Source: UBA3006 sp036746695
GTDB lineage: Bacteria > Actinomycetota > Acidimicrobiia > Acidimicrobiales > Ilumatobacteraceae
Assembly: GCA_036746695.1 (NCBI GenBank)
Contig: DAIODP010000001.1
Location: 310,001-374,000, forward strand
DNA: 64,000 nt
Reading direction: 5' to 3'
Shown here: positions 8,818 through 17,420 of the stretch, piece by piece
Layout of the letters: the number at the start of each line of letters is the position of its first letter
Numbering within the stretch: the first letter of the stretch is position 1
Translations under genes and position numbers: made by a program
Notes under the pieces: generated by a model
The model's input: only the letters and a program-made list of their open reading frames with translations
Database searches by the model: none
Told to the model about the DNA's origin: nothing

Positions 8818-10635
8818 ATGGCAAATACCCAACAGCAAACTGCATTACCTCGTTGGTCTGTGGCAGACGTCCACCAATCATTTGACGCGCGCTCGTTTTC
8901 CGACGCGATGGAATCTGCAGGTGCCGGCGTAACTCGGCTCGAGGCCCTATTTGAAGAACACAACGTGCGCGCCATTACCCCACGCGCGGTGCTGCCAAAA
9001 GATGGTGAAGCCGCCGACTCTGTAATCAGCATTTTCAATAACGTTGTTGAAGCGCAGGAAATTCTTGGTGCCTACATCTATGCAACCGTAAGCACCGACT
9101 CGCGCAACGAACGTGCGCAGGGTTTGCTCAGCGAAATGGAAACACTCGATGCACGAGTCTCTCCTCTGCTTGCACGCCTTGCCGACTGGGTGGCTGCGTT
9201 AGGCACCGAGAATCTGGCAACTGTAAGCACCGAGGCTCGCGATCATTTGGGCCCTCTCCAGCGTCTGCAGGCACGCGCCGAACATCAAATGTCCGAGGCC
9301 GAAGAAGGGCTCTATTCCGAGCTTGGCACCACGGGCTCTTCTGCATGGGGTCGCCTGCAGGGCGACCTGACATCACAGCTGAGCACCGAAGTACACCTGC
9401 CCTCAGGAACAAAGACGATGCCAATGGCAGCTGTTCGCGGCCTTTCAACCGACCCAGACTTGAACGTTCGCAAGGCGGCTTACGAAGCAGAGATGCGCGC
9501 ATGGCCAACAATTGCGGTTGCATGTGCAGCGGCGATGAACAGCATCAAGGGTGAAGCCAACGTGGTCAATCGCAGGCGCAAATGGAAACAACCACTGGAT
9601 GCATCGCTCTATTCCAACAACGTAAGCCTTGAAACTTTTAATGCAATGCAGTCCGCTGTGCACGCTTCACTTCCCGACTTCCGCCGCTGGATGCGCGTAA
9701 AAGCAAAACTCGTTGGTGACACCAACGGTCTTTCCTGGTGGAACCTTGCTGCGCCGCTCAGCATTTCACCCGGGCCAATTTCGTGGGACCAAGGCATCTC
9801 ATTAGTAAAAGGCGCCTTCGCGAGTTACAGCGATCGACTTTCACATCTTGTTGATCGATCGATTAACGAACAGTGGCTGGATGCCGAGCCTCGAGAAGGC
9901 AAAGTTGGCGGCGCATTTTGCATGTCATTCGTTGACGACCGCTCGCTTGTACTTCTTAACTGGAGTGGCAGCGTCGACTCGGCGCAAGTTACTGCACACG
10001 AGTTGGGGCACGCGTACCACAACACGCAACTGGCTCATCGAACGGCCCTACAAAAGCGACTGCCCATGGCACTTGCAGAAACCGCAAGCATTTTCTGCGA
10101 GACGCTTGTTGTTGAGGAAGGTCTCTCCCGTCTACAGGGCGACGACCGCCTTGCGCTTCTTGACGTAGACCTGATTGGTGCAAACCAAGTGGTCGTCGAC
10201 ATCCACAGTCGCTTCTTGTTTGAGACCGAAGTTTTTGCACGACGACAGAAGCGCACCCTCGGCGTGAGCGAACTAAACGAAATCATGCTCTCTGCGCAAC
10301 GCGACGCATACGGCGACGGCCTTGATCAATCAACCGCACACCCCCACATGTGGGTATTGAAACCCCACTACTACGGCAGCCACTTTTACAACTGGCCGTA
10401 TACCTATGGTTTGCTGTTCGGACTGGGCCTATACGCGCAGTATCAACTGGATCCAGAGAAGTTTCGAGATGGATATGACGATGTGCTTTCGAGGGCAGGC
10501 ATGGATACAGCCGAACAGTTGGGACAAGCCTTCGGTATCGACGTGACATCCGAATCATTCTGGACAGCAAGCCTTGATGTACTGCGTGCTCGAATGCGGA
10601 ATTACGAACAATTGGCTCAGCCACACTTGCAATAA
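8818..10635 (+). CDS. M3-family oligoendopeptidase (PepF-like)
   Basis: A 605-residue cytosolic zinc metallopeptidase. The HExxH motif appears as HELGH near residue 393 (TAHELGHAYHN), and a downstream ALAETASIFCE supplies the third metal ligand. The N-terminal helical region (roughly residues 100-200) is the M3 substrate-channel scaffold. Length matches the PepF clade of about 600 residues. Family members hydrolyse short peptides. The gene lies nine bases after mshD and 37 before rlmN on the same strand. Family assignment is firm, but peptide specificity is unknown. Confidence 0.92.
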   Translation: MANTQQQTALPRWSVADVHQSFDARSFSDAMESAGAGVTRLEALFEEHNVRAITPRAVLPKDGEAADSVISIFNNVVEAQEILGAYIYATVSTDSRNERAQGLLSEMETLDARVSPLLARLADWVAALGTENLATVSTEARDHLGPLQRLQARAEHQMSEAEEGLYSELGTTGSSAWGRLQGDLTSQLSTEVHLPSGTKTMPMAAVRGLSTDPDLNVRKAAYEAEMRAWPTIAVACAAAMNSIKGEANVVNRRRKWKQPLDASLYSNNVSLETFNAMQSAVHASLPDFRRWMRVKAKLVGDTNGLSWWNLAAPLSISPGPISWDQGISLVKGAFASYSDRLSHLVDRSINEQWLDAEPREGKVGGAFCMSFVDDRSLVLLNWSGSVDSAQVTAHELGHAYHNTQLAHRTALQKRLPMALAETASIFCETLVVEEGLSRLQGDDRLALLDVDLIGANQVVVDIHSRFLFETEVFARRQKRTLGVSELNEIMLSAQRDAYGDGLDQSTAHPHMWVLKPHYYGSHFYNWPYTYGLLFGLGLYAQYQLDPEKFRDGYDDVLSRAGMDTAEQLGQAFGIDVTSESFWTASLDVLRARMRNYEQLAQPHLQ

Positions 10636-10672
10636 CCAAGGATCTACTGTCACCACCTCTAGCCTGTAGGTC

Positions 10673-11731
10673 ATGACAAGTCTTTACGATGCAACGCGTG
10701 AGGACATCGAAGTACTGCTTGAAGACCAGCCCGCATTTCGGATCACACAAATCTGGGACGGCCTGTACAAGCAGTTGCTAGAGCCCGAGAAAATTCTCAC
10801 GCTTCCTGCCGCGCTTCGTACCCAAATGACCGAAATGTTGCCAACGGCACTCAATTCCGTGACAACGAGCATCAGCGATAAGGGCGACACCGTCAAGTTC
10901 CTGTGGTCGCTTGCCAATGGCGGCCACCCCATCGAAACCGTGCTGATGCACTATCGCGACCGCGCAACAGTGTGTGTCAGCACTCAAGCAGGATGCGCGA
11001 TGGCGTGCGGGTTCTGCGCAACCGGCCAGGCAGGTTTCAGCCGACATCTCACAACCGGTGAGATTGTGGAGCAAGTTGTTCGCGCAGCACGAGAAAGCGC
11101 AAAACGTAAACAGCGACTTGCCAACGTTGTGTTCATGGGCATGGGCGAACCGCTTGCCAACGAAGCAGCCGTATGGGGTGCCGTCGAACGACTTCACGCC
11201 GACATTGGTCTGTCCGCGCGAAACCTCACCATCTCAACAGTTGGCATCGTGCCCGGCATTCGCACACTCGCCGACCGTCCGCTTCCCGTCAACTTGGCCG
11301 TCTCGCTGCATGCCGCACGCGACTCGCTTCGCGACGAACTTGTACCAATCAACAAGCGCTATCCGCTAGCCGATTTGGTGCAGGCCTGCGCCGACTATCT
11401 GCTGAAAAAGAATCGTCGTGTCAGTTTCGAGTGGGCCATGATCGATGGCATCAACGATCAGCCACAAGACGCCCGCGAACTGGCGCGCTTGTGTAAGCGG
11501 TTGCGCCCAGCCGCACACGTCAACCTCATTCCGCTTAACCCCACCCCGGGTTGGCCAACAAAGGGCACCTCCCCCGAGGGTGTCCGCGAGTTTGCTCGAC
11601 AACTCGAGGATTTGGGTGTGAACGTAACCATTCGTCGCAATCGTGGCACCGACATTGATGCCGCTTGCGGACAGCTTGCTGCAGGTCAGCCAATCAAACT
11701 TGGCGCTCGCCGCCTGGTGACCGCGGAATAA
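10673..11731 (+). CDS. rlmN: 23S rRNA (adenine-C2)-methyltransferase RlmN
   Basis: A 352-residue radical-SAM enzyme that methylates A2503 of 23S rRNA and A37 of some tRNAs. The C-X3-C-X2-C cluster motif is at about C108, C112 and C115 (GCAMACGFCATGQAG). Other family blocks are VVFMGMGEPLAN, TISTVGIVPGI, LAVSLHAARD and VTIRRNRGTDIDAACGQL, the last carrying the resolving cysteine. It lies downstream of pepF and ends six bases from the stop of the convergent SRPBCC gene. An RlmN rather than Cfr assignment fits its chromosomal housekeeping context. Confidence 0.96.
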   Translation: MTSLYDATREDIEVLLEDQPAFRITQIWDGLYKQLLEPEKILTLPAALRTQMTEMLPTALNSVTTSISDKGDTVKFLWSLANGGHPIETVLMHYRDRATVCVSTQAGCAMACGFCATGQAGFSRHLTTGEIVEQVVRAARESAKRKQRLANVVFMGMGEPLANEAAVWGAVERLHADIGLSARNLTISTVGIVPGIRTLADRPLPVNLAVSLHAARDSLRDELVPINKRYPLADLVQACADYLLKKNRRVSFEWAMIDGINDQPQDARELARLCKRLRPAAHVNLIPLNPTPGWPTKGTSPEGVREFARQLEDLGVNVTIRRNRGTDIDAACGQLAAGQPIKLGARRLVTAE

Positions 11732-11736
11732 ATCGT

Positions 11737-12171
11737 TTACAACGTTTGTAACAAGCGTTGTTGCCCGCGCGTTATCTGATCTGCCAACAAGCGCTCCAGG
11801 ACTCCGCCAGTAAACAACGTGCCACCGTAATGCAGGTGCACCGCAACGGTTGAACCTTTACCCTTCGGTGAAATGTCAGCGGTAAGCACCCAAGCCGAAT
11901 GACTTCGCCCATCAAGTTCTTTGCGCTCGAACACCACCCTCGAGCCAGCAATGTTGACGGTTCGCACCATTCTCAGATTTTTGGAACGCGCGAACGGGCC
12001 AACCTTGCCGCGCAACTGCACATTCCACACCGCATCTTCACCAATTGATTGGTTGTCGGCTTCTGCCCGATAGACGATGTCGAGCCATTGTGTGTAGGCA
12101 GCCAGATCACTCATTGCGAGGTGGAGGCGCGCGCAATCTACTGGTGCATCAAGCGATGCGTAAACATCCAT
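11737..12171 (-). CDS. SRPBCC-fold (START-like) protein
   Basis: A 144-residue protein with the helix-grip layout of the polyketide cyclase/START superfamily: an N-terminal strand VYASLDAPVDCARLHLAM, the helix YTQWLD, a central antiparallel sheet ending WVLTADISPKGKGSTVAVHLHY, and a long amphipathic C-terminal helix. Such proteins bind hydrophobic ligands, and actinobacterial genomes carry many. No catalytic residues can be assigned. The gene sits six bases downstream of the DUF3499 gene on the same strand, which suggests an operon. No specific ligand is suggested. Confidence 0.72.
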   Translation of the reverse strand: MDVYASLDAPVDCARLHLAMSDLAAYTQWLDIVYRAEADNQSIGEDAVWNVQLRGKVGPFARSKNLRMVRTVNIAGSRVVFERKELDGRSHSAWVLTADISPKGKGSTVAVHLHYGGTLFTGGVLERLLADQITRGQQRLLQTL

Positions 12172-12177
12172 ATGAGA

Positions 12178-12774
12178 TTAAGGAATATCGTTTTCGTTAA
12201 ACGGTTCGCGCTTTAGTTCGTCGTCAGTCACTTCTGGCCTTGGCGTAGAAAATGTGTCGTCCATTCCGAAGGCTCTGCTCATCAATTTGCCCTTAGGACG
12301 AAGAATGCCGCCCAGGTCATCAGTGTGATCGAAAGAAGGTTTCCATTGCATGGCCTGAGTTTCCTCTAAGCCATCGTCGCGAACTTCCAACTCATCAACT
12401 TGCACTGGAGCAGGCGCAGGCGGAGCAGGCGCAGGCGGAGTTTCCTGCACAACTTCACGATCAAACAATTTTGGACGCACGGCTTCTCCGCGAGATTTAC
12501 GACGTTGGCCAGAAGCTGGCGTGGCGTCTCGCTGCACCTTTACTGGCGCCGGCGGCCTGAACAATCGTGGCACGCTCTCTCGCCGATCATCAATCGACCA
12601 ACCCCTCGGCACACTCAACCTGTCGGCATGCTTCAAGCACAAACAGTTGCGACGCTCATTTCCAACTGGTGCATAGTTCTCGAGCGTTACCAAAAGAGCC
12701 TGAGCGTTCATCGAATACTCGACTGTGGCAATCTCTCGGCACAGCGGGCGCTCACAGTGTTGGGGCACCCCCAA
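12178..12774 (-). CDS. DUF3499-family protein
   Basis: A 198-residue protein whose first 65 residues match the actinobacterial DUF3499 pattern: a CERPLC knuckle near the N-terminus, then NCLCLKHADRLSVPRGW, giving cysteine and histidine ligands likely to bind one zinc. The rest is low-complexity, with a Pro-Ala repeat near the middle, and looks disordered. A TTG at 12774 is the preferred start because GAGGG lies seven bases upstream; an in-frame GTG at 12768 is the alternative. The tRNA-like direct repeat ends 12 bases before the start, so the ribosome-binding site lies between att-like repeat and gene. Function is unknown. Confidence 0.72.
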   Translation of the reverse strand: MGVPQHCERPLCREIATVEYSMNAQALLVTLENYAPVGNERRNCLCLKHADRLSVPRGWSIDDRRESVPRLFRPPAPVKVQRDATPASGQRRKSRGEAVRPKLFDREVVQETPPAPAPPAPAPVQVDELEVRDDGLEETQAMQWKPSFDHTDDLGGILRPKGKLMSRAFGMDDTFSTPRPEVTDDELKREPFNENDIP

Positions 12775-12786
12775 AGACTAACCCTC

Positions 12787-12812
12787 GTGGGCGATATGGG
12801 CCTCGATCCCAC
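12787..12812 (-). repeat. Left 26-bp direct repeat (copy of tRNA-Val 3' end)
   Basis: This 26-base stretch is identical to 13896-13921, which is the T-arm and 3' acceptor strand of tRNA-Val(CAC). No other part of a tRNA is present here. Matching ends at 12786 (c versus a) and 12813 (c versus g). The arrangement is that of an attachment-site duplication made by a tRNA-targeting integrase. Confidence 0.85.
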
Positions 12813-12825
12813 CAATTTCGTATGG

Positions 12826-13851
12826 TCAATTCGAAAGGACTAACGCCAGATCTAAATCGCCTGGGTTGAAAATATCGTTGCCCCATTCACCCTTCACGAT
12901 GCATGCTGTCACCTTCGATGTGGCGAGGCGAAACTGGGTTCCGAAACCGATTGAGGTCGCTGAGTTGCCATCCCACCGCCTTACACCCAGCCCCATGTAG
13001 GCGCTTCCGGCAGGATATGCATCAACGGTTGGCGTGTAGGTGCACTTCTTATCCAGGTTGCCAGACCTGCCGCCACCAGCATTTGATCCACTCTCTTGCC
13101 CCCAAAGCCGAAGTGTAAGTACGTCAAGTCTTGACCATTCAAATCCAAAAATAATCAGGTAATTGCCGCGTTCTAGAACCACTGAACGCCCAAGACGAAA
13201 CTCGAGATTCATGGGTGCACTCGCCGAAGACTGCGAGTTTGAATGAACCTTGACATTTACTCTCTCTTGGTGCGTAACAGAAAAGCCTGATGCGATATCC
13301 AGATTCTCATCAAGGATCGGATTAGCAGTCGTTGAACTAGATTTTAAAATCGTTATCGAGACTTTTGCATCAAATGGTTCAAAGTTGAATACTGCCTCTT
13401 CGTATTTGCTTTTTTGATTGAATGGCACAGAGAAGAACTCTGGTTTTACGGTATTCAATCCGAATACTGAAGTAGTCAGCAGGTTCATCTCAATAGTCTC
13501 ATTCACTGCGATACTTTGAGCGATTTCAGGAAACTCTTGTAGCGCAACCTGAAAAGAAGTGTTTCGCGTAGCGTCAGACAAAGTTCTGAGTTGTATTTTG
13601 TTCGTAGGTACTGTGGTGGTACTCAAAACTGGTTTCTGCTCTCGAATAATCGGGGCCTTTACCCAAACCATTTTTCGACCGCTTTGTCTACACACATATC
13701 TAACAGTTCGCACCGACTTGGAAGCACCTAATCGTTTACAACTTTCCGCAGTTGCACTCGCAGATCCAGATTGATTTAGAGAAAAAATGAAAAATGTAGC
13801 CAGTAGGGCAACGCTGGAGAACTTCCTGTTTTTACAGTCCACAGCTTCCAA
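12826..13851 (-). CDS. Secreted protein of unknown function, islet cargo
   Basis: A 341-residue ORF and the only gene inside the tRNA-Val islet. It begins with a Sec-type signal peptide: a basic start (CKNRK), a hydrophobic core (SVALLATFFIFSL), and probable cleavage after about residue 33 (SASA). A small motif follows, C38-KRLGASKSVRTVRYVC-X8-W63, resembling the 'Cys ... Y-x-C ... G-K-K-x-x-W' modules I know from actinobacterial secreted proteins. The remainder is rich in beta-type sequence and resembles no enzyme I recognise. Sampled 60-base lines are only about 33-40% GC, against about 57% in nearby rlmN, which suggests foreign origin. It ends 13 bases from the left repeat. Confidence 0.75.
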   Translation of the reverse strand: MEAVDCKNRKFSSVALLATFFIFSLNQSGSASATAESCKRLGASKSVRTVRYVCRQSGRKMVWVKAPIIREQKPVLSTTTVPTNKIQLRTLSDATRNTSFQVALQEFPEIAQSIAVNETIEMNLLTTSVFGLNTVKPEFFSVPFNQKSKYEEAVFNFEPFDAKVSITILKSSSTTANPILDENLDIASGFSVTHQERVNVKVHSNSQSSASAPMNLEFRLGRSVVLERGNYLIIFGFEWSRLDVLTLRLWGQESGSNAGGGRSGNLDKKCTYTPTVDAYPAGSAYMGLGVRRWDGNSATSIGFGTQFRLATSKVTACIVKGEWGNDIFNPGDLDLALVLSN

Positions 13852-13895
13852 CCTTTCAATAGCCGACTTCGCATACGCTGCGAATCTTCTGACTA

Positions 13896-13921
13896 GTGGG
13901 CGATATGGGCCTCGATCCCAC
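13896..13921 (-). repeat. Right 26-bp direct repeat (within tRNA-Val)
   Basis: The partner of 12787-12812. It covers the 3' part of the tRNA-Val gene plus one base beyond it. The tRNA stays intact, as expected when an element integrates at the 3' end and restores the gene. Confidence 0.85.
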
Positions 13922-13969
13922 GACTTCCACGATGTGAACGTGGCGCTCTTCCGACTGAGCTAACCGCCC
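13897..13969 (-). tRNA. tRNA-Val (CAC)
   Basis: A 73-nt cloverleaf on the minus strand. The acceptor stem GGGCGGT/ATCGCCC has one G-U pair and discriminator A. The D stem is GCTC/GAGC. The anticodon arm is CCACG-TTCACAT-CGTGG, giving anticodon CAC for GUG valine codons. The T stem is GTGGG/CCCAT. Position 54 in the T loop is A rather than the usual T. CCA is not encoded. The 3' end is the target of the 26-base duplication described separately. Confidence 0.95.
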
Positions 13970-13996
13970 GAGGCAAATCAGGTTACACGCCTCTTG

Positions 13997-14554
13997 CTAC
14001 TTGGGTACAACGCAGGCAGTGCCCATTCCCTGTCGATCACGGTAAGACTCCTGATCGGATGGGCATGTCATGTCGAAGCCGACCAATTGGCTTACAACGC
14101 CGTAATGCTCGGCCGCACAATCCACCTCGCTCGCTGCTCCGCTTTCGTCTACAACGACACACGAACCACTCTGCAGCAGACCATCAGGCCCCCTCACAAC
14201 AGCAGGGCCACTAAATGCATTGAGCACCAGCACTACGACTACACCAACAAATATGAATGTGAGGACCATACGCCACGGAAACTGCGCGCGTTCATATTGA
14301 GGTTGTGGTTGCGCAGGAGTACTTGAATGATTTGTTGCACCCATTGCCTTGCGAGAAATGTCGTACAACTTTCGCAACTCGCTATCCGACAACACCGACC
14401 ATGCCTCAGAGATTGCCGCCATCTCGGAAGATGCGGTGTCGCTCAAAGTAGTTGCGGTATCGGGATGCACGCGCCGAACAGCATTGCGGTAAGCATCGCG
14501 TATCTGCGAGTCGGTTGCGGTTTCTGCAACACCAAGAACTTTGTAGTACGACAT
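13997..14554 (-). CDS. Membrane-anchored J-domain protein
   Basis: About 185 residues from the ATG at 14554. The J domain occupies residues 1-70 (YYKVLGVAETATDSQIRDAY, HPD motif in RRVHPDTA). A Pro-Gln linker follows, then one transmembrane helix (MVLTFIFVGVVVVLVLNAF), and a C-terminal domain with three or four cysteines that would lie outside the membrane. The HPD motif means it could stimulate an Hsp70 at the inner face of the membrane. The start at 14554 is chosen over an upstream one because the J domain begins there and it lies one base after the stop of the preceding dehydrogenase gene. Client and role are unknown. Confidence 0.8.
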   Translation of the reverse strand: MSYYKVLGVAETATDSQIRDAYRNAVRRVHPDTATTLSDTASSEMAAISEAWSVLSDSELRKLYDISRKAMGATNHSSTPAQPQPQYERAQFPWRMVLTFIFVGVVVVLVLNAFSGPAVVRGPDGLLQSGSCVVVDESGAASEVDCAAEHYGVVSQLVGFDMTCPSDQESYRDRQGMGTACVVPK

Positions 14555-14555
14555 G

Positions 14556-15482
14556 TCAGTAGCCCAATGTAGGGTCGACCACGCCCAGCAATGGCTGTCC
14601 TGCGGCAAACAATTTCACGTTCGCTGTAATTCGTTGCCCGAGCAGCGCGGGAACCATGTCGCCGGTATTGCCAACGTGTGGCGTGATCACGCAATTATCC
14701 AAAGACCACAACGGATGGCCCGGTGGAAGCGGTTCTGGGTCGGTGACATCAAGAGCAGCACCTCCAATGACGTTGTTTCGAAGGGCCCAAACAAGTGCAT
14801 CGGTGTCGATGTGTTTGCCACGACCTACGTTCACTATCCATGCGTGTGGCGACATCACTTCAAGTTCTGACCGGCCAATCATCGCAGTAGTTTCTTCGGT
14901 CAGTGCCATTGCCATCACCACGGCATCCGCATTAGTTAAAGCATCCACCAAATGTTCGGCATCTACGACTGTCGCGACTCCTCGCATCGGTTGAACATGC
15001 CTGCGCACGACAGTGATGTGGCAGTCAAACGGTTGCAGCATGTCAATAATCGTTTGCGCAATGCCACCCCCACCGAGGACGGTTATTCGGCTGCCGATGA
15101 TGGTTCGGCCGGCGTCTTCAGACCACTGCTGCTTGCGGGCGTAACCGTACGTGTAACGCATTCCGCCAAGCAACAAAGCAATGGCTAGTTCGGCTACCGG
15201 GCCCGAGTAGACACCACCCTTCGCACTCGTCCAGAGGCGATCGTCGGAAATGTATGGCAGATACTCCTCGATTCCGGCATAAGGAAGCTGCACCCATTCG
15301 ATGTCTGGGTGTTTGTCGAGAACTTGGCCAAGCAAGCCCGACTGCTGATAATCGACCCAGATCAAACCGTTGGCATCGGCAATGTCGACGACCTCACAAC
15401 CGCCAGCCATCACTGCGTCGGATGCCCAGCCTGGCGAACCTGGTGGACCAACTGCAATACGCGCAGTGCGCGGCAACCTCAT
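14556..15482 (-). CDS. D-isomer-specific 2-hydroxyacid dehydrogenase family protein
   Basis: A 308-residue NAD(P)-dependent oxidoreductase. The Rossmann nucleotide site is VLGGGGIAQTI. The catalytic Arg lies in NVGRGKHIDTDAL, the Glu in DVTDPEPLPPGHPLW, and the His in VITPHVGNTGD. Family members reduce 2-keto acids or oxidise D-2-hydroxyacids; the substrate cannot be told from sequence. It is the fifth downstream gene of the putative polyamine operon and overlaps the PotC-like permease gene by four bases, so the two are coupled. Its presence with a polyamine transporter is unexpected. Confidence 0.87.
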   Translation of the reverse strand: MRLPRTARIAVGPPGSPGWASDAVMAGGCEVVDIADANGLIWVDYQQSGLLGQVLDKHPDIEWVQLPYAGIEEYLPYISDDRLWTSAKGGVYSGPVAELAIALLLGGMRYTYGYARKQQWSEDAGRTIIGSRITVLGGGGIAQTIIDMLQPFDCHITVVRRHVQPMRGVATVVDAEHLVDALTNADAVVMAMALTEETTAMIGRSELEVMSPHAWIVNVGRGKHIDTDALVWALRNNVIGGAALDVTDPEPLPPGHPLWSLDNCVITPHVGNTGDMVPALLGQRITANVKLFAAGQPLLGVVDPTLGY

Positions 15483-16327
15483 GCCGACTTGGTGAGACTG
15501 CGACGCTTCGGCTTTACAGCAGACGTTTTTGCCGCTTCCTTGCGCATGCCTGCAATTGTTCCAGACAACAGAACGGCAACGCTGATGAAAAGGATCATGC
15601 TGGCAAGCACATTGATCTGAGGAGGGATACGCACGCGGGCGGCTCCATAGATTTGCAACGGGAACGACACTACGTTGCCCGAGTTGAAGAAGGTGATGAT
15701 GAAGTCGTCAATGGAAAGAGCGAATGCCAGTAGTGCGGCGGCGAGGATGCCAGGCAGGATAAGCGGCAATATCACCTTCATGAAGGTACGCAAAGGTGAG
15801 GCACCAAGGTCTTGCGCGGCTTGCTCGAGCGTCCAGTCGAAACCTCTGATTCGGGCGCGAACAGTGAGGGCAACGAAACTGACTTGGAACATGATGTGAG
15901 CAATGACGATGGTGGTAAAACCAAAGTCGATGAAGTTTTGACCAAGGAACAACGTTGCCAGAGAAGAGCCGAGCACGATTTCTGGAGTTGTGAGTGGCAA
16001 GACGAGGAATAGGTTGATTCCGCCACTGCCCCGAAACTTGTAGCGAGAGAGTGCAACCGCAATGAGCGAGCCGAGCACGGTTGAAATGAGTGTTGAAACG
16101 GCCGCAATTTCCAAACTGACACGCAGTGCTTGCGTGAGCGATTTTTCGGCGAACGGATGCATCCAGTTTTCGAAGGTGAACTCTTGCCAGGCAATGTTGA
16201 AGTTGCCTTTAGGTTTGTTGAAGCTAAAGGCAACAATGAAAAAGATTGGCGTGAACAGATACAACAGCCCGAGACCAGCAAAGATATTGAGCGCCCAACG
16301 CCCCACCTTGCTGCGTGTGCGCATCAT
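15479..16327 (-). CDS. potC: ABC transporter permease, PotC-like
   Basis: A 282-residue inner-membrane protein with about six transmembrane helices. The EAA loop that contacts the ATPase is visible as EQAAQDLGASPLRTFMKVILPLI. The N-terminus has the usual PotC pattern of a long first helix followed by a periplasmic loop (FTFENWMHPF). It overlaps the PotB-like gene by four bases on one side and the dehydrogenase gene by four on the other. With PotA, PotB and PotD-like neighbours it forms a complete spermidine/putrescine-type importer. Substrate assignment rests on family and context. Confidence 0.9.
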   Translation of the reverse strand: MMRTRSKVGRWALNIFAGLGLLYLFTPIFFIVAFSFNKPKGNFNIAWQEFTFENWMHPFAEKSLTQALRVSLEIAAVSTLISTVLGSLIAVALSRYKFRGSGGINLFLVLPLTTPEIVLGSSLATLFLGQNFIDFGFTTIVIAHIMFQVSFVALTVRARIRGFDWTLEQAAQDLGASPLRTFMKVILPLILPGILAAALLAFALSIDDFIITFFNSGNVVSFPLQIYGAARVRIPPQINVLASMILFISVAVLLSGTIAGMRKEAAKTSAVKPKRRSLTKSA

Positions 16328-17394
16328 GCCAAATCCTCCGTGCCGAAGATTTTGGTGTAGATGAGCACCAGGGATGCGATGCTGAACATCAGTACCGCAG
16401 ACATTGCAGAGGCAACTGGATAATTGTTTTGCTTCAAGAACTGATCTTGAATTGAGTTGCCGATCATTGTGGTGTTTGGATTACCAAGAAACTGGGCGTT
16501 CACAAAGTCGCCTGCTGCTGGAATAAAGGTAAGCAGCGTGCCGGCGAAAACTCCCGGAATCGAGAGTGGAAGCACCACTTTTCTAAACGCGCGGGTTGCA
16601 CTTGAATACAGATCGCCTGCTGCGTTGACGAGGTTGGTGTCAATCTTTTCCAAACTCACATAAATCGGAAGCAACATGAACGGCAAGAAGTTGTAGGTAA
16701 GCCCGCCAATAACCGCGGCCGGAGTATTCAGCAGTTTGCCGTTATCCATGATGTGCAGCCACTCGAGTGCCTGGACTAAACCGACTTTGTCGAATGTGCG
16801 AACAACGAAACCTCTGTCGGCCAAGATGGTCGACCACGCGATCGTGCGAATGAGATAACTAGTAAAGAATGGAATAACCACCATGCCAAGCAGGATGTTC
16901 TTGTACTTGCCGCCACGGAATGCAATGACATAAGCAAGCGGATACCCAATCAACACCGTAAGCACAGTGGCGATCGCCGCATATACGAACGCATGTTGAA
17001 ACTGTGTACCAAAGTCTTTGAAGGCATTTGAATAATTCTGGAATGCCCAGGTGAAGTTGTAGTCAACGGAGAATCTGCTGGGCTTTGTTGAAAGCGAGAT
17101 GCGAAGCAAGCTCCAAACCGGCGCAAGAAAGAACAACGCGAGCCACAACATTCCGGGCTTCAATAGCCCATATGGTGCAAGCAATCGTCGCGCCTCAGGG
17201 CCGCCTCGAAGGGCCAAAACCAATACTCCGATGAGCACAAGCAGCAGCAAGAGCAGAACCACCGATGAGGCGGCACCACTCACCCATTTAGCACCAAGAG
17301 CAACAAGACATAATGCGGCAACGAGCATGGCCCCCAGACCAACGCGGTCGGCATTTGTGCCGATGCGATTTGAAACGGAGACCCCCGTTGTCAT
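16324..17394 (-). CDS. potB: ABC transporter permease, PotB-like
   Basis: A 356-residue permease. It is longer than typical PotB because of an N-terminal extension with extra hydrophobic helices (ALCLVALGAKWV, VVLLLLLLVLIGVLVLAL). The core carries about six helices and the EAA-type loop DLYSSATRAFRKVVLPLSIPG. The gene order substrate-binding protein, permease B, permease C matches polyamine-type operons. Its stop overlaps the potC start by four bases. The N-terminal extension is unusual and could be an added membrane anchor. Confidence 0.9.
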   Translation of the reverse strand: MTTGVSVSNRIGTNADRVGLGAMLVAALCLVALGAKWVSGAASSVVLLLLLLVLIGVLVLALRGGPEARRLLAPYGLLKPGMLWLALFFLAPVWSLLRISLSTKPSRFSVDYNFTWAFQNYSNAFKDFGTQFQHAFVYAAIATVLTVLIGYPLAYVIAFRGGKYKNILLGMVVIPFFTSYLIRTIAWSTILADRGFVVRTFDKVGLVQALEWLHIMDNGKLLNTPAAVIGGLTYNFLPFMLLPIYVSLEKIDTNLVNAAGDLYSSATRAFRKVVLPLSIPGVFAGTLLTFIPAAGDFVNAQFLGNPNTTMIGNSIQDQFLKQNNYPVASAMSAVLMFSIASLVLIYTKIFGTEDLA

Positions 17395-17420
17395 GTTGTC
17401 GTCAGCGCCCGAATCGGTGC

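Noticed and set aside
12418..12445. Tandem repeat in the DUF3499 gene as a possible CRISPR or VNTR
   Set aside because: The short GGAGCAGGCGCAGGC-type repeat simply encodes a Pro-Ala linker; there is no spacer-repeat pattern.
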